From an uncultured Saprospiraceae bacterium (lineage in GTDB: Bacteria; Bacteroidota; Bacteroidia; Chitinophagales; Saprospiraceae): a stretch of 8,678 nucleotides of DNA. Made by a program: the position numbers and the translations under genes. Positions 6,201 to 8,678 of this stretch are shown here, one piece after another (positions within the stretch are counted from its first letter, which is position 1; each line of letters opens with the position of its first letter). Location: NCBI GenBank assembly GCA_938033975.1, contig CALHKJ010000404.1:1-8678 (forward strand). Direction: 5' to 3'. Below the pieces are notes generated by a model. It saw only the letters and a program-made list of their open reading frames with translations, made no database searches and was not told the origin of the DNA.

Positions 6201-8678
6201 GAACAAGTAGGATTCAAGCTTGTCTCAATTGTTATTGAGTTAGTTGTTTGACATCCCATGTCATCTGTAATTGTTACAGAGTAGCTTCCTTGATCCAAAT
6301 CAGTTGCTGTATCAGTAGAAGCCCCGTTGCTCCACAAGTATACATATGGTGCTGTTCCATCTTGAGCAATCACCGTTGCTGATCCATTTGCAATTCCACA
6401 AGTACTATTAACAGCTGTAATATTACTTGTTGGATTTGTACTTGATCCGATAGCAATGTTACAAGTAGTTGTACATCCATTTGCGTCAGTTACTGTCACC
6501 TCATAATCTCCTTCTGCAAGACCAAGAACCAATTCAGTTGTCTCGCCTGTACTCCATAGGTATGTGTATGTTCCTACACCACCTTCTGCAGTAACTTGAG
6601 CAGTTCCATTATTTGTTCCACAAGAGGTATCAACTCCAGTTACTGAACATGTTGGAATATCGCTTGAACTGATTGTAACAGTACAAGAAGTAATACATCC
6701 ATTTGAATCAGTAACAACAACTTCATAATCTCCAGCTACTAATCCTGTAGCATTTGCTGATGTCTGTCCATTGCTCCAAGCATAAGTATAAGGTCCAACC
6801 CCTCCTGCTGCAGTTACCTGAGCAGAACCATTTGCATCTCCACAAGTTGAGTCAATTCCTGATACTGTACATGTAGGCAAGCTACTCGTTGCAATTATGA
6901 TTTCAGATGTTGTGATACATCCAAGATCATCTGTTACAACTACTGTGTATGTTCCAGCAGCTAAACCAGTTGCTGTTTCTGTATTGTCTCCATTGCTCCA
7001 GTTGTAAGTATAAGGAGTTGTACCACCTTGTACTGAAACTGTAGCTGTTCCATTAGCATCTCCACAAGTACTATCAGTAGCTGTGATTGAGCTTGTTGGA
7101 TTCTCACTTGAACTGATTGTTACAGTACAAGTAGTCTGACAATTGTTTTCATCTGTTACGATTACTTCATAGGTTCCTTCTGCCAAACCGGTAGCAGTTG
7201 CGTTCGTATCACCGTTGCTCCAAGCGTAGCTGTAAGTTCCAACTCCACCTGTTGCTTCAACTGTTGCACTACCGTTTGCGTCTCCACAAGTTGCATCTAC
7301 TGCCGTTGTTGTACAAGCTATTGAACTAGCAGGCTCAACAATGGTAAATGTTTCAGTTGCAGTACAACCATTTGCATCTACAATGTCAACTGTGTAAGTA
7401 CCTGCACTGATTCCTGAGATATCTTCTGTGTTATCAGAAGTAGACCAAGTGTAAGTAATAGGTGCCACAGCATTTGTTACAGTGATATCAATTGCGCCTC
7501 CAAGATCACCCAAGCACAACACATCTGTTATTGCACCTGTGATTGAAACATCACAAGGATTAACAACTGCATTATCTTCGTCATCTTCAGACTGATCACC
7601 GTCGTCATTTCCAGGAGTACTATCTACATCAGGGAAATCATTTGCAGTTACTTCAGCAATGTTGATATAATCTCCAGTGTCATTTACTTCTGCCTCAAAA
7701 GTAAGATTGATTGTCTCACCAATATTTACCGAAAGGTCAGACCATACGATATTTGATCCTACTTGAGATCCACCATTAGTAATGTTTCTAATGTTAGAAT
7801 AACCAGTTGGGATGTAATCAGTAATTTCAACTCCAGTTGCATCCACCAAACCTGTGTTTCCAACTGAAATAGTAAATGTTACAAAATCACCCACGTTTGG
7901 TGTATCATCATTTACTACTTTCGTAAGTTCGATATCTGTTTCTGAAAGCGGTGTTACAAGTACATTGTCCTCATCATCTTCTGATTGGTCACCGTCATCA
8001 TTTCCTGGACTACTATCTACATCTCTTTGATTCGCTTCAGTAATCTCAGCTACGTTCAAGTAATCTCCGTCAAACTCAACAGTTGCATCAAAGGTCAAAG
8101 TAATTGAACCAGCTGAAGGGATCGTTAAGTTGATCCACTCAATAGTTGATCCATCTACTTGTCCATTGTTACTGATGTTTGTTGGGTTACTAAATCCACT
8201 TGGTAAGTAATCCGCAGCATTCACACCTGTTGCATCAAATATTCCGCTATTTGAAATTTCAATACTAAATGTAACTGTAGTTCCAACAATTGGACTTTGG
8301 TTACTTACTGACTTCACAAGTGAAAGATCAATTGGTGAATTAGCACCTGCGTCTATTGTAAGATTTACATCACCTGAGTTTAGAACAAAGCTATCAGTAA
8401 TTCCAGTAGTTGCATTTGCATCACTATCTTCCATATCGTTGTCTCCATAGTCTTGAGTAATAAACTCATAGCCAGGAGGTAAAATGAATTCTACATAGTA
8501 AGTAGAAGGTGGTAAATCAGTAAATAAGTAATTACCTAATGCATCTGTTACATCAGTTGCTTGCAGTACATTTGTACCAGCATGGTAAACATTTACAGTC
8601 ACTCCCTCTAGTGGTGCATCACCCGTATCGTACAAGTTCATCGATCCACCGGCAAAGTCAATCCAAACTTGATTACCC
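2990..8678 (-). CDS. Giant SprB-repeat/DUF11/SdrD-B adhesin-like protein with T9SS type A sorting domain (N-terminus outside window)
   Basis: Probable secreted or surface-anchored adhesin-like protein, exported by the type IX secretion system. The reading frame stays open to the right edge: the 12 codons before the ATG at 8641 encode GNQVWIDFAGGS, matching the start of a later SdrD-B domain (GNQVWLDIPGGS), so this ATG is internal. Numbering from that Met, I see SdrD B-like (to about 102), DUF11 (104-232 and 233-360), thirteen SprB-type repeats (367-1330), DUF11 (1331-1458), SdrD B-like (1464-1575, with a calcium-loop-like DLDGDGIQD, and 1577-1691), a fibronectin-like module (1695-1791, with HYEIERSIDG and YYYRIKQVDIDG), and a type A sorting domain (1799-1883, with VYPNPV and PGAYIVRV, ending VEKITIVE). 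The stop is TAA and a terminator follows at once. Known SprB is a gliding adhesin, but gliding cannot be inferred here. The export route is well supported; the ligand is unknown. Confidence 0.93.
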   Translation of the reverse strand, partial: GNQVWIDFAGGSMNLYDTGDAPLEGVTVNVYHAGTNVLQATDVTDALGNYLFTDLPPSTYYVEFILPPGYEFITQDYGDNDMEDSDANATTGITDSFVLNSGDVNLTIDAGANSPIDLSLVKSVSNQSPIVGTTVTFSIEISNSGIFDATGVNAADYLPSGFSNPTNISNNGQVDGSTIEWINLTIPSAGSITLTFDATVEFDGDYLNVAEITEANQRDVDSSPGNDDGDQSEDDEDNVLVTPLSETDIELTKVVNDDTPNVGDFVTFTISVGNTGLVDATGVEITDYIPTGYSNIRNITNGGSQVGSNIVWSDLSVNIGETINLTFEAEVNDTGDYINIAEVTANDFPDVDSTPGNDDGDQSEDDEDNAVVNPCDVSITGAITDVLCLGDLGGAIDITVTNAVAPITYTWSTSDNTEDISGISAGTYTVDIVDANGCTATETFTIVEPASSIACTTTAVDATCGDANGSATVEATGGVGTYSYAWSNGDTNATATGLAEGTYEVIVTDENNCQTTCTVTISSSENPTSSITATDSTCGDANGTATVSVQGGTTPYTYNWSNGDNTETATGLAAGTYTVVVTDDLGCITTSEIIIATSSLPTCTVSGIDSTCGDANGSAQVTAAGGVGPYTYAWSNGQTSANATGLVAGDYEVVVTDSNGCITSCTVTISSSDIPTCSVTGVDTSCGTNNGTAQVTAEGGVGTYTYLWSTGETTELVLGLAEGDYEVTVTDANGCTTTCNIAIGSSTNPTSNITAVNSTCGIANGSATVIAQDGTAPYVYLWSNGASTDTATDLDQGSYSVTITDDMGCQTTNSITIETSLNPTCSTSSTTTTCGEANGQAEVIASGGVAPYTYAWSNGDTASSISGLAAGTYDVTVTDSNGCITTCSAIVVGSELPTCTVSGTDTSCGDANGAANVIANGGVAPYTYSWSNGATSANNAGLVAGTYSVTVTDLNGCTTSCDVTISDSDMPTCSIVATDTACGENNGSAQATATGGSAPYTYAWNNGITTETATGLAPGNYSVVITDSNGCATSCDVTIESSTNPTCSAVGTDTTCGEATGTATVTGIGGTAPYSVVWSNGASTETVTGLAAGTYTATLTDANGCITSCDVSIANSTGPQCTIAGTDATCGEDNGSALVTVTGGQAPYNYNWSSNDIGQQVSGLAAGDYVVTVTDANGCSNTCNVTIGFTNSPICSASSSPTTCGLDNGSVAVSATGGQAPYSYTWSTGATTDVISNVAAGMYMVTVIDAQGCETLCMTEVGTSVGISATIEGRNAGCGIMDGSASANVTGGVTPYSYSWSDGSSSANVSGLALGAHSVTVTDAAGCIATASVVIEEDPCIIDLALTKVVDNPTQFINGVVTFTISVSNSGPNDATGVQVSDYLPDGFVNPTAISNGGTISGGNTVIWSNLNIANGELINLTFNAVVSDINDYNNIAEVTAADQIDVDSAPANDNGDQSEDDEDNAQLDPTPLSSLGNLVWDDLDGDGIQDADEPGIEGVEVMLLDQSGNIIQTTTTKTNGFYLFDNLFAGDYYVQVAMSPLRFVSPQHMGGMNEMDSDINPQGRTSIINLGIDEHRLDIDAGIYVPSRIGNQVWLDIPGGSSNEFDAGDKGLEGITVNLWDMVDNKIQQTKTTDVNGTYLFEVPAGTYAVEFVGPGNYSLIVPDAINDDMNDSDADPITRFSPTFVIQPGDVNLTIDAGYGITVPVDWVDFWGENKTDFNFLEWKVANELNVSHYEIERSIDGIANFEKIGKVNSQGDSPEIQIYQFDDYDVETAGDYYYRIKQVDIDGYFSMSETIIIEIGPNTDDIRDVEVYPNPVTPGDLLNIDITTNSAYEMTGEIYDMKGSIVKTLQEGQTQIGITNLQIDVNDFIPGAYIVRVKLSDKVFVEKITIVE
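3569..4252 (-). repeat. Two SdrD B-like domains
   Basis: Two about 113-residue modules at 4252-3917 and 3913-3569. Both have GN(L/Q)VW(L/D)D at the start, G(I/L)EG(V/I)xV in the middle, an NGxYLF strand, AGxYxV, and IDAG at the end. The first carries DLDGDGIQDADEPG, a loop typical of calcium-binding SdrD B or Cna B-like domains; the second lacks this loop and instead resembles the copy at the right edge of the window (shared GNQVW and GDVNLTIDAG). Likely rigid spacers outside the cell. Confidence 0.85.
4271..4651 (-). repeat. Third DUF11 domain, after the SprB array
   Basis: This module resembles DUF11 copy 1 more than copy 2: both share DYLPxGFxNPTxISNxG, whereas copy 2 has DYIPTGYSNIRNITNGG. 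It ends in the same acidic tail (NDNGDQSEDDEDN). The SprB array is therefore embedded between members of one DUF11 family. Confidence 0.85.
4652..7543 (-). repeat. Array of 13 SprB-type repeats, 222 bp (74 residues) each
   Basis: Tandem coding repeat inside the giant adhesin gene. Units start, on the minus strand, at 7543, 7315, 7093, 6871, 6649, 6427, 6205, 5983, 5761, 5539, 5317, 5095 and 4873. Units 2 to 13 are spaced exactly 222 bp apart; unit 1 has two extra codons. The unit core is TCGxxNG, then GGxxPYxYxWSNG, GLxAGxYxVxVTDxxGC, and a short Pro-Thr linker. This matches the SprB repeat family, which is usually recognised by its PYxYxWSxG core and the terminal GC. The copies are clearly diverged, so the array is not a recent expansion. 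Cysteines sit at unit positions 1, 10, 59 and 63; positions 10 and 59 are invariant, while 1 and 63 are present or absent together. Each unit is expected to form one Ig-like beta-sandwich in an extended stalk. Confidence 0.92.
7562..8332 (-). repeat. Two tandem DUF11 domains before the SprB array
   Basis: Coding repeat of two about 130-residue modules (8332-7946 and 7945-7562). Each has a TVTFSIEISNSG-like or TFTISVGNTG-like strand, then DATGV, a DY(L/I)P(S/T)G(F/Y) motif, and an LTF strand followed by YxNxAE. Each closes with an acidic tail built around NDDGDQSEDDEDN. A third copy lies after the array at 4651-4271. This is the classic DUF11 pattern of bacterial surface proteins and is likely structural. 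Confidence 0.85.

Noticed and set aside
4652..7543. Regularly spaced repeats that might suggest a CRISPR array
   Set aside because: The period is 222 bp, the copies are diverged and continuously coding, and there are no short identical repeats with unique spacers.

Overview
The window is AT-rich DNA that most likely comes from a marine or environmental member of the Bacteroidota. The pointers are a type IX secretion system (T9SS) C-terminal sorting domain, SprB-type repeats, DUF11 and SdrD B-like surface modules, a TAnnTTTG promoter element, and no Shine-Dalgarno sequence before the one visible start codon. I cannot place it more finely than phylum, although long modular proteins of this kind are frequent in Saprospiria and Flavobacteriia.

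All supported genes are on the minus strand. From right to left: (1) 8678 to 2990 is the 3' part of a giant gene for a cell-surface or secreted adhesin-like protein. Its N-terminus lies beyond the right edge; the methionine at 8641 is internal. The visible 1895 residues read as SdrD B-like domain, two DUF11 domains, thirteen SprB-type repeats of 74 residues, a third DUF11 domain, two more SdrD B-like domains, a fibronectin-like domain and a T9SS type A sorting domain. (2) 2989 to 2480 is a 510-base intergenic region. It holds two strong minus-strand intrinsic terminators, a 30-base stretch between them that reads like the tail of another T9SS sorting domain, a probable Bacteroidota promoter, and several inverted repeats in the leader of the next gene. 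(3) 2479 to 1 is the 5' part (826 codons) of a second large exported, cysteine-rich protein with a signal peptide. Its C-terminus lies beyond the left edge.

Both proteins are expected outside the cytoplasm: both are built of beta-rich extracellular modules with many cysteines. The tandem terminators and the separate promoter argue that they are independent transcription units, not an operon. A shared role in adhesion or matrix formation is inference from co-location only.

The most informative observation is in the SprB array. One cysteine pair is present in all 13 repeats, and a second pair is either wholly present (9 repeats) or wholly absent (4 repeats). This predicts two intra-repeat disulfides. 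I see no RNA gene, mobile element, CRISPR array or defence system.
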